A stretch of DNA of 64,000 nt, taken from assembly GCA_034432155.1 (NCBI GenBank), contig DAOUCP010000035.1, positions 1-64,000 on the forward strand, written 5' to 3'. The translations under genes were made by a program, and so were the position numbers. Within the stretch, counting starts at the first letter, position 1, and each line of letters starts with the position of its first letter. Under the pieces are notes generated by a model. It saw only the letters and a list, made by a program, of their open reading frames with translations. It was not told the origin of the DNA and did no database searches. The stretch comes from DAOUCP01 sp034432155. GTDB taxonomy: Bacteria; Chloroflexota; Anaerolineae; Epilineales; Epilineaceae. Below are positions 1 through 7,881 of the stretch, in pieces.

Positions 1-1068
1 TTTCACGGCCCATCCCTGGCCTGGAGCACCCATGGCGAGGCTGTCATTGCCGCCCAGGGCGATTTCGCGCCCTCTCCCGCCTGGCGCGTGCTGGATCTCT
101 CCTTGGAGCCCAAGCCGCACCTCACGCGGCGCCTCGAGTTCCACCCGTGCGCCCACCACTTTCGCGAGATAAACAATCCCATGGACATTGTCAGTCTGAA
201 TCGCCGCCTGCCCTCCCCCACGGGCACGCCCCTGCCGCCTACGGCCACCGTCTCGCCCTCGGCCACCCCTAGCCCGAGCCCCAGCGCCACCGTCTCGCCC
301 TCGCCCACTCCTTCCCCGTCGCCAACCGCCTCTCCCCCGCCCACTGCTACGCCTCGCCCCGCACCTCTCTACCTGCCCATTGCTCTGCGCGAAGAGAAGT
401 GCGAGCGGCCGCGCTTTGCCGATGTGGCCCTGGCCCTTGACCTCTCCACCAGCATGCGCCTGCCCACTGTGTCCGGCTCCCCCAAGCTCCAGGCTGCCCT
501 CCAGGCGGCCCATGCCTTCATCCAGCTCTTCGACCTGGCCCCAGATGCCGCCGGTCGCCACCACCAGATCGCGCTTGTTGGCTTCCACGCCACCGCCTGG
601 ACCATCCAACCCCTCACCCGCCACGCCTCTGCCCTCCACGCTGCCCTCGACCGGCTGGGCGAGGCGAGCCTGGCCCAGGGCACGCGCCTTGACCTGGCCC
701 TCGCGGAGGCCATGGCCACCTTCCACCGCCCCGAGCATCGCGCCGAAAACCAGCCGGTGCTGGTGCTGCTTACCGATGGGCTACCCAACCGGGTGCCCAC
801 CCCCACCGGCGGCGGCTCGCAAGAGGACACCATCCTTGCCCTCGCCCGGCAGGCCAAGGCGGCCGGCATCGAGATCTACACCATTGGCCTGGGCCGGCCG
901 GACGCCACCGATCCCCTGGCCCGCATCGATGCCGAGCTGCTGCGGGCGATGGCGAGTGAGCCGAGCATGTACTACCAGACGCCGGGGGCCGAGGAGCTCA
1001 CGGCCATCTACCGGGACATCGCCCGCCGCATCCCCTGCCCAACCGAGCGGTACTGGGGACGAAGGTAG
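1..1068 (+). CDS. Secreted/surface VWA-domain protein, 5' end outside window
   Basis: The reading frame is open from the first base, so the true start lies upstream and only the C-terminal ~355 residues are present. A Ser/Thr/Pro-rich linker (about nt 208-360) is followed by the short motif LYLPIAL (nt 367-387) and then a von Willebrand factor A domain (nt ~412-1040). The metal-ion-dependent adhesion site is visible: DLSTS (DxSxS), the Thr of GTRLD and the Asp of LLTDG. VWA domains of this type bind ligands or partner proteins through a divalent cation, usually outside the cell. The protein ends in RRIPCPTERYWGRR. Decayed copies of this tail occur at about 3728-3785 and 7528-7589. Function beyond adhesion or complex formation cannot be told. 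Confidence 0.85.
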   Translation, partial: FHGPSLAWSTHGEAVIAAQGDFAPSPAWRVLDLSLEPKPHLTRRLEFHPCAHHFREINNPMDIVSLNRRLPSPTGTPLPPTATVSPSATPSPSPSATVSPSPTPSPSPTASPPPTATPRPAPLYLPIALREEKCERPRFADVALALDLSTSMRLPTVSGSPKLQAALQAAHAFIQLFDLAPDAAGRHHQIALVGFHATAWTIQPLTRHASALHAALDRLGEASLAQGTRLDLALAEAMATFHRPEHRAENQPVLVLLTDGLPNRVPTPTGGGSQEDTILALARQAKAAGIEIYTIGLGRPDATDPLARIDAELLRAMASEPSMYYQTPGAEELTAIYRDIARRIPCPTERYWGRR

Positions 1069-1440
1069 CACGGTGCTGTCGCCAGCCGAGCGGCTCAGCC
1101 GAGGAGCCTCACCGGGATGGGTCGGTGAAAGGCATAGGTAGGTCGGCGGGGGTCCCGACTCGTCCTCGACCCTGACTCGAGCGCTAGCGCGGGGCCGATG
1201 GCTCCCACCGCAGATCACCGCCGCGTTCGGCGGGCGCACGGCACGAGCTGCTGCTTGTCGTTGGCCTCTTGGGTCCGACCGGTCGCAACCATGATCTGGG
1301 CCCGTCTCGTCCACCACCGCCGGAGCGTGGTAGGCCTGCTCGCATGCCTTCTGCGGCGGCTCACGCAAGATCCGCGAGTCGGGATCGCCCGAGCCCCCGC
1401 AACCGCCAGCTTTCCTCGGCAGGGTGCTAGATATCAGCTA
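1069..1440. repeat. Gene-free spacer, degenerate copy at 7590-7885
   Basis: No credible gene is seen. Blocks of this spacer recur after the VWA-tail remnant at 7513-7589. Examples are 'gccagccgagcggctc...gccgagga' just after the stop codon and 'cgccagcttycctcg' near the end (1402-1416 and 7859-7873). The two stretches look like diverged copies of one ancestral intergenic region. Confidence 0.55.
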
Positions 1441-1469
1441 TTGACAGGACCGGAGGTCTCCGGTATAAT
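1441..1469 (+). promoter_or_regulatory. Perfect sigma-70-type promoter with a palindromic spacer
   Basis: TTGACA (1441-1446) and TATAAT (1464-1469) are both perfect consensus and are separated by exactly 17 nt. The spacer together with the first base of the -10 box forms an inverted repeat, ACCGGAG-GT-CTCCGGT (1449-1464), which could be an operator for a dimeric regulator. Transcription would start near 1476 and run into the short ORF at 1507 and the protease gene. Confidence 0.8.
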
Positions 1470-1506
1470 GACGAGCCGAGGTTTGTTTCACCAACGGGAG
1501 GTCAAA

Positions 1507-1569
1507 ATGTCCCCCATCGGTGTAGTTCCGGGAAGGTGCCCTGTAGAGAGAGAGAGAGACGGGTTCTAG
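1507..1569 (+). CDS. Short 20-codon ORF behind a strong promoter
   Basis: An ATG at 1507 follows a good ribosome binding site (GGGAGGTC, 1497-1504) and the consensus promoter at 1441. It encodes 20 residues and stops at 1567-1569, just after an (AG)7 tract. The frame of the downstream protease ORF is open from the AG tract onward. A net gain of one AG unit would therefore join this start to the protease frame. It may be a leader peptide, the broken 5' end of the protease gene, or chance. No family is recognised. Confidence 0.35.
   Translation: MSPIGVVPGRCPVERERDGF
1545..1559 (+). repeat. (AG)7 dinucleotide tract
   Basis: Seven AG units plus a final A lie inside the short ORF that follows the promoter at 1441. 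Dinucleotide tracts of this length can slip during replication. Here a change of unit number would switch which frame is read into the downstream protease ORF. Confidence 0.7.
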
Positions 1570-1597
1570 CCGCAGTGCGGCGGCCAACGGCTGCTTT

Positions 1598-2478
1598 GTG
1601 GTGGATCCCCTCTCCCTGTCCGGTCCTCCCATTCCTCGCGTTTTCCGGTTCGTTCGTTGGTCCGCTTCGGCTTTCCTGCGCCCCAGGACTGTTGTCGCCC
1701 TAACGCTTGCTGTGCTGTGCTTTGCCGGTGCCGGCAGCGAAGCCGTTGCGCAAGGGGAGTGTGAGCCGTGGCAAGATGGGCAGGATTGCTCGTTTTTTGG
1801 GGGCCGGCAGTTGCACCCGTGGCTGCCGGTTCGCGCCTGGGGCCTCTGCTCGCCGGTGACCGTCGATATTCATCAGCGCTCGTTTCGCGAGAAGGTCTGC
1901 TCGAGATGCCCGGATGGCACCTGCGAGAGCTGCTTCCTGCCAGCCATCCGGGCCAATGGCATCGAGGGCTGGAATGCTGCCCACCGCCACTTCTGGCACT
2001 GGGACAAGCTGGTGGAGGTGCCGGGACCACCGTACCACATCATGGTGAAGATGCTGACGGCGCGGGAGATCCGCAAGCGCTTGCCGCGGGAAAGGCAGGG
2101 TGACTGGGGCCCGGCTTTCACCGAAGGTTTGGCCCACTTCTGACGCAGCCCTGTTGGGATTCTGCGACCTCCAGCTGCTCGCGCACCTACGGCCAGCTCA
2201 TCGCGCCGATCAAGATCATCGTCGCCTACGAGTTGCCTGATGGCCCACTGCGGGACGTGTGGGACCTCGAACATCCGATCATCGAAATGCGGCCCGGCAG
2301 AGTGATCCCCCACGAGTTCGGCCACGCCCTGGGTTTGGACCACTACCCCGGGTGTGGCGGGAAGCCCGAAGAGTCGTCCGTTATGAACTGCTGCGACACG
2401 GCCATGTGGCCGACGCTGAACGACCAGGCGGCGTTGGGCTGTGTCTACGCCCCGGTCTACCGCTGTCGATGCCAATAG
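1598..2478 (+). pseudogene. Frameshifted secreted metzincin-type zinc metalloprotease
   Basis: Two adjoining frames make one protease. The first (1598-2143) starts at GTG with a hydrophobic signal segment (about residues 25-45, AGAGSEAVAQ cleavage-like region) followed by a Cys-rich stretch. It stops at TGA 2141-2143. The second frame continues from about 2104 to 2478 and carries HEFGHALGLDH (2311-2343), the complete metzincin zinc motif HExxHxxGxxH, followed by a Met-turn-like SSVMN. The frames overlap near 2104-2143, so a single indel there would restore one protein of about 290 residues. The gene is paired with the partner at 2535 in the same order as the intact minus-strand pair at 6042-4408. 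Either it is inactivated or the indel is a sequencing error. Confidence 0.75.
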
Positions 2479-2534
2479 CCAAGCGTTGGCGCCGCTGACG
2501 GCGGCCGACGGAAGGAACGGAAAGGAGGCTTATC

Positions 2535-3263
2535 ATGCGTTCTGGAACTGCTCTTCTTCTCCTGGTGACCATGGTGCTGGTCGTCATGGCCGGCGCGCTC
2601 GAGTCTGGGGTTGCGCAGCAGCCCCCACCGACCCAGCCGGCGGGTACGGACGAGCCTTGCCCGCTCGCCACACTGCGTGGCGCCTTCTTATACGAGGAGC
2701 CCATTCACTGGCGGACCGTCCAGGACTGGCTGGGTCACGCAACCGCCGTGGCCAAGGTCGTCATCGCCGACATCCGCCCGGGCCGATTCGACGCCACGGC
2801 GAGCGGCGCGCCGCCAACACCCGATCCCGACCCGGACGAAGACTACTTCGCGCCGACCATCACAGAGCCCGTGGTGCTAGATGCGGTGCACGTGTACTCC
2901 GGCACGGCGGTGAGCGGCTACGTGGTCGGTCGCGCGGGCGAAACGTCGCCCGACTGTCCTGGCTATGTGTACGAGACGTCCCCAGAATGCCGGGAGGGCG
3001 AGGTGGGCGACATGGTAATGCTCTTTGCGCATTCCATCTGGCCGGAGGACGAGGAGCTTTACCGCGGCGGCGACATCTTCTGGCCGGGGCACCTCTACAG
3101 CATTCGCGACGAGCTGAACCGGCTGCCCGGCAAGCACTATGAGGCGGTGGGCGTTGTGACCTGGTTCCTGTACCACGAGGGCTACGCGTGGTCGTGCAAC
3201 TTCTTGCACCCCATGCCGATCGCGGAACTGGAGGCAGAAGTGGAGGCTCTCACGGGCGGCTAG
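2535..3263 (+). CDS. Secreted partner protein of the metalloprotease, copy 1
   Basis: The 242-residue protein has a clear signal peptide (LLLLVTMVLVVMAGAL, residues 8-23). The ATG sits 6 nt behind AAAGGAGG (2521-2528). No known family was recognised. The mature part contains an Asp/Pro-rich loop (DPDPDED), a hydrophobic DMVMLFAHS strand, several Cys, and a C-terminal segment (YEAVGVVTWFLYHEGYAWSC) ending in an Ala/Glu helix. The protein at 5265-4408 shares the layout: a Tyr/Glu-rich start, a W..HA..(I/V)A(R/K) segment and a similar tail. Both genes follow a metzincin gene, so it may be an inhibitor, chaperone or substrate of the protease; that role is inference. A truncated copy of the last ~50 codons lies at 6902-7051. 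Confidence 0.75.
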   Translation: MRSGTALLLLVTMVLVVMAGALESGVAQQPPPTQPAGTDEPCPLATLRGAFLYEEPIHWRTVQDWLGHATAVAKVVIADIRPGRFDATASGAPPTPDPDPDEDYFAPTITEPVVLDAVHVYSGTAVSGYVVGRAGETSPDCPGYVYETSPECREGEVGDMVMLFAHSIWPEDEELYRGGDIFWPGHLYSIRDELNRLPGKHYEAVGVVTWFLYHEGYAWSCNFLHPMPIAELEAEVEALTGG

Positions 3264-4407
3264 GCCAAACGGCCACTTCGCAAGACCAGCCTCGCCGCCG
3301 CTGCCGGGTTCGTGCACCGCCCAAATAGCCCGTGCACGAATGCGGTCCTAGTACGAGGGAGCCGCCCTCATGCCCGACTGGGCCGAGCACAGGGGACTCC
3401 CAGTTATGAGAATGCCCCTCTTTCCCAACGTCATTTGGGCGCCATAAAGCATGTCCGACCACGCTGAGCGCTCCGCCCGCAAGGAGGTGATCTAGTCGCG
3501 CCATCCCGCGTGAGAGCTGTGAGGCTGGACGCTCCGCTGGCAAGCCACGGATCCCCTGGCGCCGGCCGACGTGTACATGCACAGGCAGCGAATCCCGATC
3601 CCGCCCTGCGAACCGCAGACACGAGAGACAAAGCGCCCACTCAACATGCTTCTGGTCCCGTCGGCCTGACCACGGCTCGCCAATGCCCATTGGGGAACTC
3701 CTTGCATGTCCAGCCGGTAGATGCGGCGAGATCACCGCCGCCTCGCGGGACGTCGCTCGCCGCATCCCGGGCCCGTCCCGCCGCTACTGTCGCCAGCGGC
3801 ACAGCCGGAAGCCAGCTCGCGGGCGCCGCCCTCTTGCCAAGTGGCGCGGATTGTCAGGTACTTTGTGCCTTGCGGCGGCCTCTCACTGGGCCATCCGACT
3901 AGGCTGTGTGCTACCAGAGCGTCAAGCACATCTTCGAAACCGGGCTGGATCTCGCAATGCGGCCTGTGCCGCCGGTCTGCGCGGTTGCACTGGCCTCAGT
4001 AGCCCCTCCACCGGTTGCTCGCTCGCGATCGGCTGGCTCATGCCGGTAGTTTCTCGCATCCGTTCGCTCGACTCGCTGCGCTGCGTGCAGCTCCTCATGA
4101 CCGGCGACTGGCTCTGCGGTCCGCTGTGCCCAGCGCGGGTCCTGGGTCGCCGTCGCATCCTGGGCGCCCGTAACGACCGCCAGGGGACCGTCGTCGCCAG
4201 CCGAGCGCACATCGAAGACAGTCACGCTCCAATTAGCGACCTAGCCGCCGATGCGGGCCTGGATCGGCTGACCCATCAACTGCACCACCTGGCGTTGTGA
4301 GGCGAGTGGCCGCGCAAGCTCCACGGGCAGCACCGCTGCAGGTGCCATCGCCTCGGCTCGCGCCGGTGCACCGGAGCCTAGCGGAAGTCACCGTCCGAAA
4401 GACCAGG
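3264..4407. other. Gene-free region holding decayed repeat copies
   Basis: No intact gene is seen. The 5' part (3264-3790) aligns in order with 7052-7589. Shared blocks include 'ctcatgcccgactgggcc', 'gtcatttgggcgcca', 'gagcgctccgccc' and 'gtcggcctgaccacggct'. Nt ~3728-3785 encode ITAASRDVARRIPGPSRRY, a degraded version of the VWA tail (LTAIYRDIARRIPCPTERY). The remainder (about 3800-4407) shows no recognisable content. Confidence 0.6.
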
Positions 4408-5265
4408 CTAGCCCCCGACTCTCAGCTGTTGGACTCGCTCACGCAGCGCCGATACGCTGCGGCTGTACGACGAGGTCTCCGGATAGCGTTCCAAACATGG
4501 GCAATAAAGTGCGTCCCCTGGCCGCACATGGTAGAAGATCCCCGACAGGAAGGACGAGAAACGGAACCGGAAGAAATCGCCGTAGTCGATCGGTCCGTAA
4601 TCCCTTAGCACCACTACCAGCTCATCATCGACCATGACCTGACGGCAAGGCTCGCCGTCTGGTAGGATCCTGAAGACGGTTCCTGGGTCCGCGGGCGTAG
4701 CATAGGGGTCGGGAGTGGCTATCCAATCGAACTCCGTCGGGAACGTCTCGTAAGGACTATGTCCTCCAATTGGAACTGTGATCGGCGACGTAAGGCCCAA
4801 TTCGTCTAGCCATTTTTCCGTGATTTCCAAAGTCGCCGAATAAAACAAAGATGGCGTCATGTCACCCTCAATTTCGCCATCCGGCAGTATCTGCATAGGC
4901 TCTTCCCGAAAGTAACCATGGTGAGTTGTCCACCGCGAGTTCGACACTTCGATGACCCGTGCTCGCGCAATATAGTCGGCATGTTCTATCCACATGTCCT
5001 CGGTCCACGGAGGACGGGCGAAGGAATAAGACTCATAGATGTACAAGCCCTTCGGGGGCTGCGTCGCCGAAGCGCTCGTCGTCGCGCGGCCCGCATGGCT
5101 GCCCTCTGGAGGCCGGTATTCCTTTCGCTCCTCCGTCACCGCGGGGCCGACCTTGACGCTTGGCGCACTCCTAGCTACCTCGGATCGAAGCGCCCCTAGA
5201 CCCAAAGCACCGATGACGGCCATCAGCAAGAGCACGGCGGCGAGGGAGTTCCTATTTCCTGCCAT
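4408..5265 (-). CDS. Secreted partner protein of the metalloprotease, copy 2
   Basis: The 285-residue protein has a signal peptide (SLAAVLLLMAVIGALGLGAL). The ATG at 5265 was chosen because GGAGG lies 6 nt upstream; longer starts (5286) overlap that site. No known family was recognised. It resembles the protein at 2535-3263 in architecture: YIYESYSF then W-x-E-HADYIARARVIEV, a DELVVVLRD strand, and a C-terminal pair of Cys (YCPC) before a helical end. It starts 30 nt after the intact protease gene at 6042-5296 and is probably cotranscribed with it. A protease-associated role is inferred from the repeated gene pairing only. Confidence 0.75.
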   Translation of the reverse strand: MAGNRNSLAAVLLLMAVIGALGLGALRSEVARSAPSVKVGPAVTEERKEYRPPEGSHAGRATTSASATQPPKGLYIYESYSFARPPWTEDMWIEHADYIARARVIEVSNSRWTTHHGYFREEPMQILPDGEIEGDMTPSLFYSATLEITEKWLDELGLTSPITVPIGGHSPYETFPTEFDWIATPDPYATPADPGTVFRILPDGEPCRQVMVDDELVVVLRDYGPIDYGDFFRFRFSSFLSGIFYHVRPGDALYCPCLERYPETSSYSRSVSALRERVQQLRVGG

Positions 5266-5295
5266 GGTCATCCTCCGCACGTACAAGTGCCACGT

Positions 5296-6042
5296 CTAAC
5301 CTTGCTCCCGACAGCGATCCGCAGCTGCCAGAGCTGTCAAGAAGCGAATGTTGTGCAGAACGTGAGGAGTTGGCCACGACCCAGACCGAGGCCCATAAAT
5401 GTGAATGATACCATTAACATCATCCGCCTGAAGATCATGCAAGCCCTGATCAACTGGCCACATAACAGACCTGGTTGTATTCGAATGTTCAAGGCTTAAC
5501 CAGTGACCCCATTCGTGCAATGATACGCTGACCGCATCCAGGGCTGGAAAATCTATGTTATTTAGGAACGATTTGCATCGAACGATCGTGTTCGAGCCTT
5601 TTGGCACATACACTTTGGTGATTCCGCCACAACCCTTGTCAGCACAATCTGGGTTTTCGCCAAACAGTCCAGGATAGTTCTGTTCGCTCGTCTTGTTGAA
5701 GTAGTTCTCTTGCCGGCAGTCATCGATATTGCTTCGGTATACAAACCGGAAGGCAGCACCCGCTGCCGACCACTTCCACGCCGCTTCGTGAATGCCCGGC
5801 CCCCACCGCTTATCTGCTCCCGGTGTAAGGTAGTAGCACACCTCTCGGTCTTGCCCTTCCGGTGCCCGTCCCCAAGAAATACCAGGATACCTGAATGCGT
5901 GCGTCGGCTGCACTGGTAGCAAGAAGCGTACCGCGATCGCCGCCAGGGCAATCAACATCCAGGCGGCGCTCACCACGTTGCTCGGCCTATTCTTTGCACG
6001 CCTTCCGCCATCAGCCCCTGCAAGACGATCGCTCCTCGGCAT
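5296..6042 (-). CDS. Secreted metzincin-type zinc metalloprotease (matrixin-like)
   Basis: The 248-residue protein has an N-terminal membrane/signal segment (AAWMLIALAAIAVRFLLPV, residues 26-44). The zinc-binding motif is HEWGHWLSLEH (176-186): three His and the catalytic Glu are present, but the usual Gly of HExxHxxGxxH is Ser183. A Met-turn (RSVMWP) follows, and the order matches M10/M12-like metzincins. The catalytic domain is small (about 200 residues) and Cys-rich (Cys69, 109, 133, 138, 156). It is secreted or membrane-anchored. The ATG follows a G8 run (plus-strand C8 at 6047-6054) that also serves as ribosome binding site. Gene order protease-partner is the same as at 1598-3263. Substrate unknown. 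Confidence 0.85.
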   Translation of the reverse strand: MPRSDRLAGADGGRRAKNRPSNVVSAAWMLIALAAIAVRFLLPVQPTHAFRYPGISWGRAPEGQDREVCYYLTPGADKRWGPGIHEAAWKWSAAGAAFRFVYRSNIDDCRQENYFNKTSEQNYPGLFGENPDCADKGCGGITKVYVPKGSNTIVRCKSFLNNIDFPALDAVSVSLHEWGHWLSLEHSNTTRSVMWPVDQGLHDLQADDVNGIIHIYGPRSGSWPTPHVLHNIRFLTALAAADRCREQG

Positions 6043-6046
6043 TGCA

Positions 6047-6054
6047 CCCCCCCC
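6047..6054 (-). repeat. G8 homopolymer acting as ribosome binding region
   Basis: On the minus strand eight G residues followed by TGCA stand directly before the ATG of the metalloprotease at 6042. A homopolymer of this length could vary by slippage and change translation efficiency. Confidence 0.6.
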
Positions 6055-6652
6055 TTTTTCTCGTCGACGGCGCGCCTCCCGACCTATGGTCGGCGAACCC
6101 GAGGCTCCACCTCGCTCCTTGCCCTAGCCAACCTCTGGCTGGCGCCGCCATGGATACCGCAATGATACCGCTACCCCCCCGCTGCTTGACCATTCACTGA
6201 CACAACACCGACAAACACCACCCAAAACGCTGACCACTCGCCGACACTCACTGCCGTCGGCGCACATGCTGGCCTCGCCGCGTCCCGTACGCACCAGAGA
6301 TTGCCGGCGATCAGAGGCCACGCCGCTCGCGGCAGAGAGCGGCGTCCAGGAGGCCTGACCCGGCGCGGTGGGCGAGGCGGTCGTCGGCTGGACCTTCCGG
6401 TACATCGCATAGCTGCACCCGCCCGGGTAGCCGCGCTGCTCGAGCTCTAGCGCGCTGTGGAGTGGAACCAGCAGTTCGACACTCTTGCGCAAGCATTCGG
6501 CCTCCTGCTAGCTTGCGGCGGCGGCCGCAGAGCGCCATCCTTCCGGAAGCCACGCCACTGCCTTCCCCTCGCCCCGAAGCGGTAGTACCCGGACGGAAGC
6601 GCACGCTGGCTCTCCGCGGCTGCGCCGGCGAAGTACACCACTCCTTGAGGCG
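6055..6652. other. Gene-free stretch, nothing recognised
   Basis: About 600 nt without a credible gene on either strand. Reading frames here have no recognisable motif. The region separates the intact protease pair from the decayed repeat block. Confidence 0.5.
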
Positions 6653-6900
6653 CTAGCTTCTGGCGTGCCGCTCATTCACGAGGTGGAGAAGCACGTTGCC
6701 GGCGTCGGGCCCGTGGAGCAGATACGCCGTCGGGTCGACCACCAGCAGCGCCAGCGGGCTGCGGCGTGCCAGGGCATCGCCGAAGCGAAGCCGGCGCCTG
6801 GCCCGGCACGGATCGTCGATCCGGGCCAGGGCGATGGTCACCCGTCTTTCGGAGCCGTTCTGCATCGGCCGCTGGGCCAGGGCAACAGCCAAATGCGCGA
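6653..6900 (-). pseudogene. Possible IstB-like (IS21 helper ATPase) remnant
   Basis: The minus-strand translation of this stretch contains HLAVALAQ, then PLALLVVDPTAYLL, then AGNVLLHLVNERHARS before a stop. The spacing and pattern resemble the Walker A-proximal helix, the Walker B region (LLVVDE.GYL) and the following AN.LF..(V/I)..RYE.GS of IstB proteins. The Walker A Gly-Lys-Thr and the acidic pair of Walker B are not intact. It ends where the copied partner tail begins, which fits an insertion-sequence-linked rearrangement. The match is by eye only. Confidence 0.35.
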
Positions 6901-6901
6901 C

Positions 6902-7051
6902 GGGGTGAACCGCCTTCCCGCAAGGCACTACGAGGCGGTGGGCGTTGTGACCTGGTTCGTCTACCACTGCGGCTACGCGTGGTCGTGCAACCTCTCGCAC
7001 CCGATCCGGATCGCGGAACTCGAGGCCGAAATGTGGGCCCTGACGGGAGGC
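6902..7051 (+). pseudogene. Decayed C-terminal copy of the partner gene
   Basis: This stretch translates to a close copy of the last 50 codons of the secreted partner at 2535-3263, including YEAVGVVTWF(V)YH, GYAWSCN and IAELEAE. The stop codon of the original (TAG 3261-3263) is GAG here. There is no N-terminal part and no start, so it is a fragment. Confidence 0.8.
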
Positions 7052-7881
7052 GAGACCAAACGGCCACTTCGTAAGCCCGGGTCATGGGCGCTCGGGGGCT
7101 TTGCCCACACGACCAAATGGCCTGGGTACGAATCCTGCTGCGGTGGGTGGGAGAAGCCCTCATGCCCGACTGGGCCTGAGGAGGCCGCGGTTATGAGAAC
7201 GCGCCGTCCTTCCCAGGGTCATTTGGGCGCCACAAACCATTTCCGACCAGCCTGAGCGCTCCGCCCACGGGGAGCTGACCGAGGGCGACGATTCGGCCGT
7301 GGTCGAAACCGACTGGGCGCTCCGCCCGCAAGGAGCTGACCCGTGGTGCCGGGCGACCTGCACGTCCACAGGCGGCGAATCCAGGTGCCACGGTGGGAGC
7401 CGCAGGCACGAGAGGCCGAGCGCCGACGCGACGAGCTTCTTGTCCTGTCGGCCTGACCACGGCTCCGGAATACCCATTTGGGGACTCTTCTCGTGGCAAG
7501 GCGATAGATACGGCAAGGCAACCGTCACCTACGAGGACATCGCCCGCCGCATCCCCTGCCCGCCCGGCCGCTACTGGGGCCGGCGGTAGGGCCAGACTGC
7601 CGCCAGCCGGGCGGCTCGGCCGAGGATCCTAACCGGAATAGGTTTGTGGAAAGCATACCTAGACTTGCCGCGGTCCGCCTCCTACGCCGCGTAGATCGCC
7701 GACAGACCCAGTTGCCCGACGACCCCGCCACCAACAGCGCCAGAGGATTCGCAGGGAACTACTCACGCAAGTCCGGCGGCAGCAAGAACGGCTGCTCGAT
7801 GGCGCATTCTCGAACGGAGACGGTCATGCTGCACGCGATTGCCCCAGCCCCGTCCAAGCGCCAGCTTCCCTCGCCAGGCTT
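7052..7881. repeat. Decayed duplicate of the spacer and VWA tail
   Basis: No intact gene. 7052-7512 aligns with 3264-3710. Nt 7513-7589 encode a tail ending RRIPCPPGRYWGRR and a stop, nearly identical to the end of the VWA protein at 1068 but with no VWA domain before it. 7590-7881 resembles the spacer 1069-1430. Together with the partner tail just upstream, this is a second copy of the segment partner tail - spacer - VWA tail - spacer. Confidence 0.7.

Noticed and set aside
1198..1569. Open frame of 123 codons after the VWA gene
   Set aside because: No ribosome site, no family pattern, crosses a perfect promoter, and the region is a decayed repeat; only the last 20 codons from ATG 1507 are kept as a candidate.
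3911..4225. Minus-strand frames examined as a transposase remnant
   Set aside because: No motif of a known transposase family could be aligned by eye; left as gene-free.
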